A DNA stretch of 64,000 nt from assembly GCF_001647675.1 (NCBI RefSeq), contig NZ_CP015594.1, forward strand, positions 1,054,001-1,118,000, written 5' to 3'. Position 1 is the stretch's first letter. The number at the start of each line of letters is the position of its first letter. The DNA comes from Acinetobacter sp. NCu2D-2. GTDB taxonomy: Bacteria; Pseudomonadota; Gammaproteobacteria; Pseudomonadales; Moraxellaceae. A model generated the notes under the pieces. It was not told the origin of the DNA. It was given only the letters and a program-made list of their open reading frames with translations, and searched no databases. The position numbers and the translations under genes are program-made. Shown here one piece after another: positions 35,700 to 46,058 of the stretch.

Positions 35700-37706
35700 T
35701 TAAGGTTTATACAAACCTAATTCGACAAGATGTAATCGCAGAATTCGACGTAATTCTAAAATGGCTTCAGGTGTTTCTTGTATCGAATGTCCGCCTTTGA
35801 TGATTTTTTCTGAAATTGCGCCGTCTAAGTGAGCACTCTTGTACGGCACAATGTCATCCGTCATGACATTAATATCATCTAAACCTGTGGTATTGCCCAT
35901 GACAGAGTGGAATTTAAAGCCTTTATAGGGTACGACATCTCGAGTGAGCATAGTAAATTTGGAGTTCTTGGATAAATCACTTGGACCATTTTGAACCATT
36001 CCATGTCCCAATTCTTTGACGAAATCATCCAGCTTAATATCACCTTGCAAAGTATCTGCAAATGCACCTAAAAAAGCACCTGGTAATTTAATGATTTTAC
36101 GTGCAGCAAGGGTAAACCAGCGATCTGCATAATCCGTTCCACGATGTGGTGAAGCTAAGAAAATACCACGACTAAAATTAGGCACAGGTTGGATATTTAA
36201 GCGAGCTTTAAACAGTGGATTATTTTTAAATTGATCTAGGCGACGATTATTAATTAATTTCTCAGCATCTTGCGTTAGATCCGCCTGACTCACTAAAAGT
36301 CTTGAAATAATCCCACCCATACTATGCCCAATAATAACAGCATCTTTTGCAGCAGTTGACTGACCTGCAACCTGTCCAAATGCTTGTTTCACAATACTGT
36401 AAATTTGAAAACGACTTTCTAAAATTGGCATGTTTGTCGAGTAGAACACTTGCCATACTTGGTAATGCTCACGAAGAATTGGGTCACCCATGACATCGTT
36501 GGTTAAACGAATCCAAGCTTCTGGGCTGCTGGCAAGACCATGTACCAATACAATGACTTTTTTATTGGGGTTAAATGGTTCCAGCATATAAAGATGCGGC
36601 ATCAACACATGATCATCACGGTCGATCAAACTTAAGTAAGCAGAACGCCCAAGGTTATTTTCAGCAAGCCATAGTCCATACGGTGCCGAGAAATTTGCTG
36701 CCAGCGGGTATTGCTTGCCTGCGACACGTACATTTTCATTTTTGTAGGGATCATACAGGTGTAGATGAAAATCTTTGGATTTTAAGATGTCATCAATGGT
36801 TTTTTCATTTTGTGGCTGTGCTGTAATTGTTGCAGCGAGATAGCGCGCATCATGGATATTGGGGTTGATATTATTTGGATATTTATAGTTGAGAGGATCG
36901 ACAATATATTTGGATTTAAGTGCAGCATTACTTTTGTCTTCAGGCAGAACTACTAAAAACTCTGAGCCAAAACCATCACGACGGGTAATCGAACGTAAGC
37001 CTGAGAAGTTCATATTATAGGTCGAAACCAGTTGTTCCATCTTTTTGTCTTTGACTTGAGGGTAATGGTCAAAATTAAGATGGTAAGTACTGTCAACAAT
37101 TTTAAGCTGTCGACTGGCTTCATGACTCTGATGACGCTCATCATAGGCATGAATCAGATGTGCAATGGCTAAATTATAAAAATCACGAATCTGAACTTGT
37201 CGGTTGTCAAAAATCCGATCTTGCGGTGCACGCTGGGTTTTAAACAAATAGGCGTAACTATAGCGAATACTTTGATCGAGCATTGCTAATTGTTGATCGA
37301 TACATTTTTCCTGATTTTTCTTTTGTAATTGTTTTTTTTCTTCAGATTGGGTTTTGTTTAAAATCCCTGGTTTACAGTCAGAAGATTTCGCTAATTCGAG
37401 TGATTTAGCTAAAAACAGTTCACTTGAAGCAGAATATAACTGTTCATCTAAAATCTGAGGGATTTTTCGAAGCTCTTCAACACATTGAGCAGGTTGGTCC
37501 ATACAATTTTTGGCTTCACGTCCTGTCATTGACAGTACATTTAAGCTGGCTTCACTGAGTTTATCGCGGGTTAAAATACTGTCACGCTCATTGCTGATAC
37601 TGACATTGATGGCTTGTTTTTTAACACTGACCACCTGACAACCACTCAGTGAGGTCATCAATAGTAAAGAGCATATGACCCATGCTTTATTTATTTTATT
37701 CTGCAT
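35700..37706 (-). CDS. large lipoprotein with C-terminal alpha/beta-hydrolase (lipase/esterase) domain
   Basis: 668-residue outer-envelope protein. Signal MQNKINKAWVICSLLLMTSLSGC with a lipobox ending LSGC. Residues about 60-370 are a Lys/Gln/Asp-rich helical and beta region of unknown function. From about 375 comes an alpha/beta-hydrolase: oxyanion strand KVIVLVHGLASSPEAW, nucleophile elbow IIGHSMGGIISRLL (Ser about 462), a PHRGTDYADRW segment and the catalytic His in IKGGHSIQETPEA near the end. It probably hydrolyses an ester or lipid in the periplasm or at the cell surface. I chose ATG 37706 over 37745 because it starts the signal peptide correctly. Confidence 0.82.
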   Translation of the reverse strand: MQNKINKAWVICSLLLMTSLSGCQVVSVKKQAINVSISNERDSILTRDKLSEASLNVLSMTGREAKNCMDQPAQCVEELRKIPQILDEQLYSASSELFLAKSLELAKSSDCKPGILNKTQSEEKKQLQKKNQEKCIDQQLAMLDQSIRYSYAYLFKTQRAPQDRIFDNRQVQIRDFYNLAIAHLIHAYDERHQSHEASRQLKIVDSTYHLNFDHYPQVKDKKMEQLVSTYNMNFSGLRSITRRDGFGSEFLVVLPEDKSNAALKSKYIVDPLNYKYPNNINPNIHDARYLAATITAQPQNEKTIDDILKSKDFHLHLYDPYKNENVRVAGKQYPLAANFSAPYGLWLAENNLGRSAYLSLIDRDDHVLMPHLYMLEPFNPNKKVIVLVHGLASSPEAWIRLTNDVMGDPILREHYQVWQVFYSTNMPILESRFQIYSIVKQAFGQVAGQSTAAKDAVIIGHSMGGIISRLLVSQADLTQDAEKLINNRRLDQFKNNPLFKARLNIQPVPNFSRGIFLASPHRGTDYADRWFTLAARKIIKLPGAFLGAFADTLQGDIKLDDFVKELGHGMVQNGPSDLSKNSKFTMLTRDVVPYKGFKFHSVMGNTTGLDDINVMTDDIVPYKSAHLDGAISEKIIKGGHSIQETPEAILELRRILRLHLVELGLYKP

Positions 37707-37769
37707 AAAAATTCTACTGCTCAATTCATTCAGATTAATTTTCATATTTTACTTATATTTATATATTAA

Positions 37770-37796
37770 AAAAGACTGCCGAAGCAGTCTAATTTG
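37770..37796 (-). terminator. rho-independent terminator
   Basis: AAAAAAGACTGC-CGAA-GCAGTCTAATT, read on the minus strand with a U tract, 24 bp past the repeat-type lipoprotein stop. Confidence 0.85.
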
Positions 37797-37819
37797 TAAT
37801 TTTAAGCAAATGCTCGGGA

Positions 37820-38725
37820 TTACTTTTTCGGTGTCATTACTTGCCAAACATTCCAGCGACCTTGTTTTTCAATTTCTTGAATTAAACGGTCTGCAACTTC
37901 AGCTTCTTGTGGATATTTCACCTTATAGTTTTTCAAAGTCTGGATGGCATTTTTCTTATTTTCCATCGCAATGTAGTTGTTGGTTGCAGAAAGGTATGCT
38001 TCCTGAACACCCGCTTTCATTGCTTTGTCTAAATAAGGAATGGCTTCACGTTGACCACCGCCTTCAGATAAACCAAAACCAAACCAGAAGTTGACTTCAG
38101 CATCATCTTTGTTAATTTTAAGAATACGCTGTGCATAATTTAAAGATTTAGTGGTATAGACAGAACCTAAATCAAGATTACGTGCCATCACACTTGCTTT
38201 AAATGCACGAACAAGAATATCAAATGATGCATTCGTTGGTGCTGCAAGAGTATCTAGTTGTTGAGTCACTTCTTTAAGTTTTGCTTCGAAACCTTTACGT
38301 TCTTGACGTTCAGTAAAACGAGGTGGGTAGTGACGTGCTTTACCTTCAACAAGTTGTAAAAACTCATCAATTTCCGTGATGTCAATTTCGTTGTCGCCTG
38401 CAAGAGCAGCATAACGTACTGAACGTGTATTGCTAGTCACTGTAGGAATAATCAGTTTATTGACATCAAGAGTAAGTTTTTTACTTGGATCATCACTACG
38501 ATTCACCACCATTTTAGTTACCGGTTGAGCTGCAGCTTTTTGTAAGTGCACTTCAAATTCAGGTGGTTCATTATAGTTAAATGGGTTTAACGCATAGAAA
38601 GGTGCAGTGAGCTCAGGCTCTTGGAAGATCATTGCATCTTTAGATTGGTTATTGTGTTTTGGTGTCGTTGAACAAGCTGTAATACCGAGTGCTAAAATAG
38701 CAAGTGCCAATGGCTTAAATGTCAT
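37820..38725 (-). CDS. tetratricopeptide-like lipoprotein
   Basis: 301-residue lipoprotein: signal MTFKPLALAILALGITAC, lipobox ITAC, Cys18. A disordered N-terminal stretch is followed by a beta-rich part and, from about 195 to 290, helix pairs spaced like TPRs (LNYAQRILKINKDDAEVNFWFGFGLSEGGGQREAIPYLDKAMKAGVQEAYLSA). It may act as a scaffold at the envelope. It is transcribed toward the lipoprotein hydrolase but separated from it by a terminator. I do not recognise a defined function. Confidence 0.75.
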   Translation of the reverse strand: MTFKPLALAILALGITACSTTPKHNNQSKDAMIFQEPELTAPFYALNPFNYNEPPEFEVHLQKAAAQPVTKMVVNRSDDPSKKLTLDVNKLIIPTVTSNTRSVRYAALAGDNEIDITEIDEFLQLVEGKARHYPPRFTERQERKGFEAKLKEVTQQLDTLAAPTNASFDILVRAFKASVMARNLDLGSVYTTKSLNYAQRILKINKDDAEVNFWFGFGLSEGGGQREAIPYLDKAMKAGVQEAYLSATNNYIAMENKKNAIQTLKNYKVKYPQEAEVADRLIQEIEKQGRWNVWQVMTPKK

Positions 38726-38834
38726 GATGTCCGTCCATTTGTGTTATTTTCTAAAAAAATTGCATGTTGGTCAGTCTAAAAAAGTTAATACCAACATGCA
38801 AGTATCAGCGTGTTACATATTGAAGTCAGTTTGA

Positions 38835-39644
38835 TCAAGCTTTGGACTGACTGGTTTGCGCTTCGCATTCACGACGCGCTTCGTCTAAGATTTTCAGTTC
38901 TTCTTTACTAAAAGGCTGTGTCTCCGCTTTATTTTTCTTGAAAGTAGGATCAAGTAAAGACAAGCGATTGCACAAGGTATTCATACGTTTTTCATTTTGC
39001 TGAATACGATCGAGTAAAATGCGCATACCTTCCAGAATCGGATCTGATTGATCTTCAGTTGCTGCATAAGGTTGGAAACCGATACTTTGTGCATAGTCGC
39101 GACGACGTGTTTCAGCATCCTCAGTCGATTTATCTTTAGTGATAAAGCGCGCAGGGTTACCCACAGCAGTCGTATTGGCAGGAACAGGTTTCGTCACTAC
39201 GGCATTTGAGCCAACTTTGGCATTTTTGCCGACAGTAAAAGGACCAAGGATTTTTGCACCTGCGCCAACCACCACGCCATCTTCCAAAGTTGGATGACGT
39301 TTGCCTTTGTTCCAAGTTGTGCCACCTAGGGTAACACCGTGGTAAAGGGTAACATCGTCGCCAATTTCAGCAGTTTCACCAATGACAACACCCATGCCGT
39401 GATCGATGAAAAAACGACGACCAATTTTGGCGCCGGGGTGAATTTCAATACCTGTTGCAAAACGGCTAAATGAGGATAATGCGCGAGCTGTGCCTTTACA
39501 GTCTTTATTCCATAATTCATGTGCAACACGATGCATAATAAGTGCATGGATGCCAGGATATGTAGTTAAGACTTCTAAGGTATTGCGTGCAGCAGGATCG
39601 CGCGCAAAGACAGCTTGAATATCCTCTTTGAGCTGTTTTAGCAT
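38835..39644 (-). CDS. cysE: serine O-acetyltransferase
   Basis: First step of cysteine synthesis: acetylates serine. 269 residues. The N-terminal helical domain is followed by the hexapeptide beta-helix ([43 protein letters not shown], about 67-109), with the catalytic Asp and His in [49 protein letters not shown] completes the helix. A C-terminal extension beyond 190 is rich in Glu and Lys. It starts 5 bp after trmJ and is certainly co-transcribed with it. It supplies sulfur metabolism together with cysS and metK in this window. Confidence 0.95.
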   Translation of the reverse strand: MLKQLKEDIQAVFARDPAARNTLEVLTTYPGIHALIMHRVAHELWNKDCKGTARALSSFSRFATGIEIHPGAKIGRRFFIDHGMGVVIGETAEIGDDVTLYHGVTLGGTTWNKGKRHPTLEDGVVVGAGAKILGPFTVGKNAKVGSNAVVTKPVPANTTAVGNPARFITKDKSTEDAETRRRDYAQSIGFQPYAATEDQSDPILEGMRILLDRIQQNEKRMNTLCNRLSLLDPTFKKNKAETQPFSKEELKILDEARRECEAQTSQSKA

Positions 39645-39649
39645 TAGAT

Positions 39650-40492
39650 TTAATCCTTGTTCTGAGTAGATGTATCAGATGATTTTTGCCATGTACCGTT
39701 ATTGAGGGCTTGGACACGACTGAAAATACCACGAAGTAAATGATATTCCATACGATCTAATTGTATACGTCCGAATAAGCGACGCAAGCGTAATGGCAAT
39801 AATCGTGGATTTTTTGGATCCATAAATTCAATTTCTGCCAACATTTTTTCCAAATGCGGGTAGAACTGTTCCATTTGCTCATGGGTCACCAATGGTTCAT
39901 CCCATTCCATTTCAACGCCATCAATTACTTGCATGGTCGCTTTTGGATCTTGCGGATGTTCTACATGCTCCATCGCAGCCATACGTAATTCATAGCAAAT
40001 TACTTGAATTGCTTGAGCAACGTTAAGTACGCCGTAATCGCTATTGACCGGAATGGTTAAATGATAGTTGGCCATTGCCAATTCTTCATTGGTTAAACCA
40101 CGGTCTTCGCGACCGAATAAAATCGCAACTTCTTGTTGATCTACCGCAACTGAGCTTAAGGCTTTTTCAGCAGCAGGACGAACATCAAGTAAAGGCCAAG
40201 GAATAGTACGGCTACGTGCACTGGTACCAAACACGATTTGACAGTCTTTAATCGCTTCTTCAAGCGTATCCACGATTTCAATCTGATCGATTAAATCAGT
40301 TGCACCTGCAGCGAGGGCATCAATATCTGGATGAGGGTAAGTTTTCGGTGCAACCAATACGAGCTTAGAAAGCCCCATCGTTTTCATCGCACGTAAAGCG
40401 CTACCAATGTTTGCAGGTAAAGTGGTGTTCACCATGACAATACGCACATGGGAGAGATGTGCTGAAACTGCAGCATTGTCAATTTGACTCAT
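39650..40492 (-). CDS. trmJ: tRNA (cytidine/uridine-2'-O-)-methyltransferase TrmJ
   Basis: 280-residue SPOUT-family methyltransferase that methylates the 2'-O of position 32 of certain tRNAs. The N-terminal SPOUT domain has [19 protein letters not shown] (about 22-40), the [15 protein letters not shown] segment (about 123-137) and the knot-forming [23 protein letters not shown] (about 146-168). The C-terminal extension is helical. It lies upstream of cysE, 5 bp apart, and 28 bp downstream of dnaE on the same strand. Confidence 0.95.
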   Translation of the reverse strand: MSQIDNAAVSAHLSHVRIVMVNTTLPANIGSALRAMKTMGLSKLVLVAPKTYPHPDIDALAAGATDLIDQIEIVDTLEEAIKDCQIVFGTSARSRTIPWPLLDVRPAAEKALSSVAVDQQEVAILFGREDRGLTNEELAMANYHLTIPVNSDYGVLNVAQAIQVICYELRMAAMEHVEHPQDPKATMQVIDGVEMEWDEPLVTHEQMEQFYPHLEKMLAEIEFMDPKNPRLLPLRLRRLFGRIQLDRMEYHLLRGIFSRVQALNNGTWQKSSDTSTQNKD

Positions 40493-40520
40493 GATGTTTC
40501 CAAATGTTTGATTTTAAAAA

Positions 40521-43500
40521 TTAAGAAAATTGTGCCTGTGTCTCAGACTGATATAAGTCCAAGGCATCATCCATGCTCATATTGGCAGGTGGAGGTGGCA
40601 CTTCTACAGGTCGCGCATGTTCGAGCGTCATCACTTTGGCAGCTTTAGATTTCACTTGATATTCAATGTGAATACTTGATTTGCCAAAGTAATCGCGGAA
40701 TTTGGCTAAAACTTCATCCAATGGAGCAACTTTCCAATTGATGCCAAGATGAAGCTCTGCGGTGGCATAACCATAATCCAAATAGAGAATCACAGGAATA
40801 TGGTTACACATATCGACATTACAATAAGGCAGCATGATTTGTTGTAAATCACGGCTTAATGTTTTGGTCAGATGCTCTGGCGTTAAGGTAATTTTAATAC
40901 TATTGGCACGTTTTTGACGAATCTGATTCAGGCTAAAGGCTTTGGTTAAGCGGCCAAGCGGACGATCAAAACCTTCACGTTCATAAATCTCACCTTCGAT
41001 GACAACGACTTGATCAACTTGAACGATGTCTTTAAAGCGTTGGAAGCGTTCGTGATTGGTCGAAATTTCAATACGCGCAGTACCATCATCTAAGGTGACC
41101 ATCATGCGGTTCGGGAAGTTGGCAACATCGACCACCAAACCAGCAAAGACAGTCGTTACACCGCGACGTGTTGGAGATAGCTCATTAATCGGGCATGGGA
41201 CAAATGATTTGAGCTCATTACGGTAAACGTCAATCGGGTGACCTGTGAGGTATAAACCAAGAGTATCTTTTTCACCTTTCAGACGAACTTCATCTGACCA
41301 AGGTTTCACGGGTTTTGCAGGCTTGCGTTGGACTTCTTCGACTTCACCAAACAAGTCCATGATGCCAGTTTCACGGTTATGACGTGCTTGATCTGCCGCT
41401 TGAACCGCTTCTGGAAGTTGTGCCATTAAGTCGGCACGTTCAATCCCCAAACAATCGAGCGCACCGGCACGAATTAAGGCTTCAAGTGTGCGTTTATTGA
41501 TTTTCTTCAAATCAATACGATGACAGAAGTCAAATAGGTCTTTATATGGACCATCTTTTTGACGTGATTCAATCACCGACTGCATTGCCGCTTCACCGAC
41601 ACCTTTAATCGCACCTAAACCATACACAATGGTTTTTGGATCGCTGGCATGGAATTGATAGAGCGACATGTTGACTGACGGTGGTAAAACTTCTAGACCG
41701 TTATGACGGCAGTCATCAATGATAAACACCACGTTATCGGTGTTTTGCATTTCCGATGTCATAACCGCAGACATAAATTCAGCAGGGTAATGTGCTTTTA
41801 GCCAAGCAGTCTGATAAGCAACAAGGGCATAAGCAGCAGCATGTGATTTGTTAAAACCATAGCCTGCGAATTTTTCCATATAGTCGAAGATATGGTTGGC
41901 TGTATCGGCATCAATATCTTTTTTCGCAGCACCTTCGATGAAGATTTGACGGTGTTTTACCATCTCTTCAACTTTCTTTTTACCCATGGCACGACGAAGT
42001 AAATCCGCACCACCAAGCGTATAGCCTGCACAGAACTGTGCTGCCTGCATCACCTGTTCTTGGTAAACCATAATGCCGTAAGTCGGTTCTAAGACTTTTT
42101 CAAGTAATGGGTGGAGATATTCAAACTCACCACCATGCATACGATAAATAAAGTCTGGAATCAGATCCATTGGACCCGGACGATACAGTGATACGAAGGC
42201 GATAATTTCTTCGAATTTACTTGGGCGGGCTTCCTTGAGCATTTTCTTCATGCCCACGGATTCAAACTGGAATACCGCTGTCGTATTGGCAGATGCGAAG
42301 ATGTCATATGCCGCTTTATCATCAAGCGGAATATAAGAAATATTTACCGGATCGGTAATATCTGGGCGTGCATTAATGTGCTGAATTGCATCTTCAATTA
42401 CGGTCAGGTTACGCAGACCCAAGAAGTCGAATTTTACCAAACCTGCGGCTTCGACATCATCTTTATCGAATTGTGCAACGCGACCTGTACCATCTGCATC
42501 ACAAAGCACCGCAGAGTAGTCCGTCAACTTGGTTGGTGCGATTACTACACCACCGGCATGTTTACCTGTGTTACGGGTAATGCCTTCAAGTTTGAGTGCC
42601 ATTTCCCAGATTTCAGACGCATCGTCATAATCGGGGTTGGATGGGTTTGTGACAATATCTTTCAGTTGTGGTTCGGCTTCTAATGATTCTTCCAAACTTA
42701 AACCCAAAGGTTTGGTTGGGATCATTTTAGAAATACGGTCAGCCAAACCATAGGATTTACCCAAGACACGTGCAACGTCACGAATCGCACCTTTTGCAGC
42801 CATTGTACCGAACGTGGCAATCTGTGATACGGCATCGCGGCCATAAGTCCGTGCAACGTAATCAATAACACGGTCACGACCTGCGATACAGAAATCGACG
42901 TCGAAATCGGGCATAGAGACACGTTCTGGGTTTAAGAAACGTTCGAACAGCAGGTCATAGCGCAGTGGATCGAGGTCGGTAATTTTTAAACTGTAGGCAA
43001 CAAGTGAACCTGCACCTGAACCACGACCAGGGCCAACAGGCACGCCATTATTTTTTGACCATTGAATGAAGTCCATGACAATCAGGAAGTAACCTGGGAA
43101 TTGCATGGTTAAAATAATATTAATTTCGAAAGCCAGACGTTCGTCATAAGGCTTACGAATTTCTGGCCAATCTTCGCCACGTTGTTCAGGTGGATAGAGG
43201 AAGTTTAAACGTTCTTCCAGACCTTCTTCACACAAGTGTGCAAAATAAGTGTCAATGGTATGACCTTCAGGAATTGGATAATCAGGTAAGTCATGGAAGC
43301 CTAAACGAATTGTGACATTACAGCGTTTGGCAATGTGATAGGTGTTTTCAATCGCAGAAGGAATATCACTGAAAAGCTCAGTCATTTCCTCGGCAGTTTT
43401 AAAATATTGTTCAGGGCTATAAGTTTTCGGACGACGGTTATCACCGAGTACATAGCCATCTGCAATACAAACACGTGCTTCGTGTGCTTCAAAGTCATCA

Positions 43501-44093
43501 CGTTCAATAAAGTGCACGTCGTTATGTGCCACAACACCAATATTGTATTTTTTCGCGAGTTTAACCGCTTCTAAAATAAACGTATCTTCATTTGGTCGAT
43601 CGGTACGTGTAAGGGCTAAATACACACGATTACCAAATTTTTCTACCCATTCTTCAAGCAGCGGTTCAGCTTTGTCTGGGTTTGATGTAATCAGCATTTT
43701 GCCGACATCGGATTGCATGCCGAGCAAAACGATCATGTCGTCAGACTGATTTAGGATCCATTCTTTTTGTACGCAGGGAATATCAAGTTGCTGACCGCTA
43801 ATAAAACCTTCAGATACCAGTTCAGTCAGGTTACGCCAACCTTTATTGCTCATAGAAAGCAGGGTGACGCGGTGTTCAGCATCATTCAGGCGGATTTCAG
43901 AACCTAAAATGGGTTTAATCCCAGCACCTAAACATTTTTTATAGAACTTTACTGCAGCATGTAAATTAGATAAGTCAGTAATCGCAAGCGCAGGCATTTC
44001 TTCTTTTGCAGCAGCTTTGACGAGATCAGGTATACGTACGATGGATTCTGTAATCGAAAATTCTGTATGAATACCAAGATGAACAAAGTGCAT
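40521..44093 (-). CDS. dnaE: DNA polymerase III subunit alpha
   Basis: Replicative polymerase of the chromosome, 1190 residues, the usual length. It starts with the PHP domain (MHFVHLGIHTEFSITESIV). The polymerase palm carries the catalytic aspartates in MPDFDVDFCIAGRDRVIDYV (about 396-415) and the third in the family region further on, GPGRGSGAGSLVAYSL (about 355-370) precedes it. Helix-hairpin-helix and OB-fold regions follow to the C-terminus (MVTLDDGTARIEISTNHERF). The frame is intact over 3.5 kb, which argues against a high indel error rate in this sequence. Confidence 0.98.
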   Translation of the reverse strand: MHFVHLGIHTEFSITESIVRIPDLVKAAAKEEMPALAITDLSNLHAAVKFYKKCLGAGIKPILGSEIRLNDAEHRVTLLSMSNKGWRNLTELVSEGFISGQQLDIPCVQKEWILNQSDDMIVLLGMQSDVGKMLITSNPDKAEPLLEEWVEKFGNRVYLALTRTDRPNEDTFILEAVKLAKKYNIGVVAHNDVHFIERDDFEAHEARVCIADGYVLGDNRRPKTYSPEQYFKTAEEMTELFSDIPSAIENTYHIAKRCNVTIRLGFHDLPDYPIPEGHTIDTYFAHLCEEGLEERLNFLYPPEQRGEDWPEIRKPYDERLAFEINIILTMQFPGYFLIVMDFIQWSKNNGVPVGPGRGSGAGSLVAYSLKITDLDPLRYDLLFERFLNPERVSMPDFDVDFCIAGRDRVIDYVARTYGRDAVSQIATFGTMAAKGAIRDVARVLGKSYGLADRISKMIPTKPLGLSLEESLEAEPQLKDIVTNPSNPDYDDASEIWEMALKLEGITRNTGKHAGGVVIAPTKLTDYSAVLCDADGTGRVAQFDKDDVEAAGLVKFDFLGLRNLTVIEDAIQHINARPDITDPVNISYIPLDDKAAYDIFASANTTAVFQFESVGMKKMLKEARPSKFEEIIAFVSLYRPGPMDLIPDFIYRMHGGEFEYLHPLLEKVLEPTYGIMVYQEQVMQAAQFCAGYTLGGADLLRRAMGKKKVEEMVKHRQIFIEGAAKKDIDADTANHIFDYMEKFAGYGFNKSHAAAYALVAYQTAWLKAHYPAEFMSAVMTSEMQNTDNVVFIIDDCRHNGLEVLPPSVNMSLYQFHASDPKTIVYGLGAIKGVGEAAMQSVIESRQKDGPYKDLFDFCHRIDLKKINKRTLEALIRAGALDCLGIERADLMAQLPEAVQAADQARHNRETGIMDLFGEVEEVQRKPAKPVKPWSDEVRLKGEKDTLGLYLTGHPIDVYRNELKSFVPCPINELSPTRRGVTTVFAGLVVDVANFPNRMMVTLDDGTARIEISTNHERFQRFKDIVQVDQVVVIEGEIYEREGFDRPLGRLTKAFSLNQIRQKRANSIKITLTPEHLTKTLSRDLQQIMLPYCNVDMCNHIPVILYLDYGYATAELHLGINWKVAPLDEVLAKFRDYFGKSSIHIEYQVKSKAAKVMTLEHARPVEVPPPPANMSMDDALDLYQSETQAQFS

Positions 44094-44234
44094 AGATAAG
44101 TCCCTGCTAAAACCACTCGATAGTTTAGCACGGGAATTTGCTTTTCAGCTTGAAATTGGATGGTAAAAGCTGAACTTTTAGGTGAATTGGAAGTGGTGCT
44201 TTTAAATTAAGCATGTTGCAAGCGAGATAAAATT

Positions 44235-44262
44235 AAACCCTCACGAGGAGGGTTTAAAAATA
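44235..44262 (-). terminator. rho-independent terminator of the methionine importer operon
   Basis: TTAAACCCTC-ACGA-GGAGGGTTTAA, read on the minus strand just past the metI stop. Confidence 0.85.
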
Positions 44263-44266
44263 AGGT

Positions 44267-44962
44267 TTAACGCAGACGCGATAGCCAATTCCCTAAAGAC
44301 TGTACGATTTGTACAAGAATCAAGAGAATGATGACGGTGAGATAAATGATGCTGTTGTCGAAACGTTGATAGCCATAAGAAATCGCTAAATCACCAATAC
44401 CGCCTGCACCAATTGCACCTGCCATGGCAGTTGCACCAATTAAACTAATTAGGGCAGTAGTTAAGTTTAAAATGAGTGAGCTGCGCGCTTCAGGTAGTAC
44501 AAACTTAAAAATGGTTTGCATGGGTGTTGCACCCATAGCTTGCGCTGATTCAATGATCCCATCATTGACTTCAAGCAATGAGGATTCTACTAAGCGACCA
44601 ATATAAGGACCGACATAAATCGTTAAAGGCACAATCGCAGCCCATGTACCAATCGTTGTACCTGTTACAAATTTGGTCAGCGGATACACTGCTATCATTA
44701 AAATAATAAAGGGCAGTGAACGCAGCGCATTCACAATTGGGTTGAGCGTTTGATAAATTGCTTTATTCGGTAAAATCCCTTCAGGGCGAGTCAGCAACAG
44801 CGTAATGGCTTGAATAAATCCCCAAATTGTTCCGAAGATCATGGCAAAGAACACCATTTGGAAAGTTTGTTCGAGTGCAGTCACGACCTGATCGATTGAC
44901 AGGGAACTTTTCCAAAATGGCGCAGTTAAAGTCGTCAACCATTGAACAATTAAATCTCTCAT
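44267..44962 (-). CDS. metI: D-methionine ABC transporter permease
   Basis: 231-residue permease of the methionine importer: five or six membrane helices and the EAA loop ESAQAMGATPMQTIFKFVLPEA (about 137-158) that contacts MetN. AMAGAIGAGGIGDLAISYGYQRF (about 180-202) is the conserved permease end. The start overlaps the metN stop (ATGAG overlap of 4 bp). Last gene of metQ-metN-metI. Confidence 0.96.
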   Translation of the reverse strand: MRDLIVQWLTTLTAPFWKSSLSIDQVVTALEQTFQMVFFAMIFGTIWGFIQAITLLLTRPEGILPNKAIYQTLNPIVNALRSLPFIILMIAVYPLTKFVTGTTIGTWAAIVPLTIYVGPYIGRLVESSLLEVNDGIIESAQAMGATPMQTIFKFVLPEARSSLILNLTTALISLIGATAMAGAIGAGGIGDLAISYGYQRFDNSIIYLTVIILLILVQIVQSLGNWLSRLR

Positions 44963-45984
44963 GCCTGAACTCCTGCTTGATCGACTTGTACGCCGTTATT
45001 TTCAAGATATTGAACAGCTTTTTGAATTTCAGTGTCATCGCCTAAAAGTTGAATAAACATCTGTCCAATCACGGCACCGCCAATTTCGGTCATATTGGCA
45101 AATAAAATATTTAAACTGATATCAAATTGTTTAATGACGGCTTGTACAACGGTTTCTTGTGCAGAACTGCCAAGGAATTTCAGGCAATAAATACTATTAT
45201 GATTTTGATTGTCTAAATTATTTAAAATATTCACTGGCAAATGCTGTTGCAGTACAGTTTGAATAAAGCTCTTCGTTGTAGGGTGTTGCGGCTGACTAAA
45301 GATTTCTAAGGTAGATCCTGTTTCAATCACATCGCCTTTTCCCATCACAGCGACATAATCACAAACAGACTCAATCACATCCATTTCATGGGTCACCATG
45401 ACAATGGTAATACCTTGTTCTTGATTAATTTTCTTAAGGAGCTGCAAAACCGATTTCGTGGTTTGCGGATCGAGCGCAGATGTCGCTTCATCGCACAGTA
45501 AAATTTTTGGATGATTAGCAAGCGCACGGGCAATACCGACACGTTGTTTTTGACCACCTGAAAGTTCATCAGGATAAGCATTGCGTTTATGTTTAAGATC
45601 AATAAAGTCGAGCAGTTCTTCCAAACGTTTTTCACGTTCAGCTTTTGACCAGCCCAAAAGTTTCATTGGCATTTCAATATTGGCTGCAACGGTTTTGGTT
45701 TGCATTAAATTGAAATGCTGAAAAATCATGCCAATATGGGCACGTTCCTGACGTAAAGCGGCTGCGCTTAACGCAGTAAAATCAGTCCCATTAATAATAA
45801 TTTGTCCGCTTGTTGGGCGTTCTAATAAATTAATTAGACGGATGAGTGTACTTTTACCCGCACCACTATAACCAATGATGCCAAAAATACTGCCTGTAGG
45901 AATCGATAAATTAATCTGATTCAGTGCACGAAGGGTCTGACCTTTGAGCTCATAGTGTTTAGAAATATTTTTAAATTCGATCAT
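44959..45984 (-). CDS. metN: methionine ABC transporter ATP-binding protein
   Basis: 341-residue ATPase of the methionine importer. Walker A is GYSGAGKST (38-46), signature LSGGQKQRV (about 140), Walker B ILLCDEATSALDP (about 160-172). The last 75 residues form the C-terminal regulatory (NIL/C2) domain that binds methionine and inhibits transport (EIGGAVIGQMFIQLLGDD). It lies 74 bp after metQ across a hairpin that should limit its expression relative to the binding protein. Confidence 0.97.
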   Translation of the reverse strand: MIEFKNISKHYELKGQTLRALNQINLSIPTGSIFGIIGYSGAGKSTLIRLINLLERPTSGQIIINGTDFTALSAAALRQERAHIGMIFQHFNLMQTKTVAANIEMPMKLLGWSKAEREKRLEELLDFIDLKHKRNAYPDELSGGQKQRVGIARALANHPKILLCDEATSALDPQTTKSVLQLLKKINQEQGITIVMVTHEMDVIESVCDYVAVMGKGDVIETGSTLEIFSQPQHPTTKSFIQTVLQQHLPVNILNNLDNQNHNSIYCLKFLGSSAQETVVQAVIKQFDISLNILFANMTEIGGAVIGQMFIQLLGDDTEIQKAVQYLENNGVQVDQAGVQA

Positions 45985-46008
45985 AGTGTCAAAATTACAT
46001 CAGGTATA

Positions 46009-46041
46009 AAAAAACAGGCAAAGTAGACTTTGCCTGTCCTA
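46009..46041 (-). terminator. intra-operon terminator/attenuator between metQ and metN
   Basis: ACAGGCAAAG-TAGA-CTTTGCCTGT, a perfect 10-bp stem. Read on the minus strand it ends in a seven-base U tract. It sits between metQ and metN and so has the form of a real terminator that would make the binding protein more abundant than the permease complex. Confidence 0.85.
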
Positions 46042-46058
46042 AAAACTGCATTATAGAC

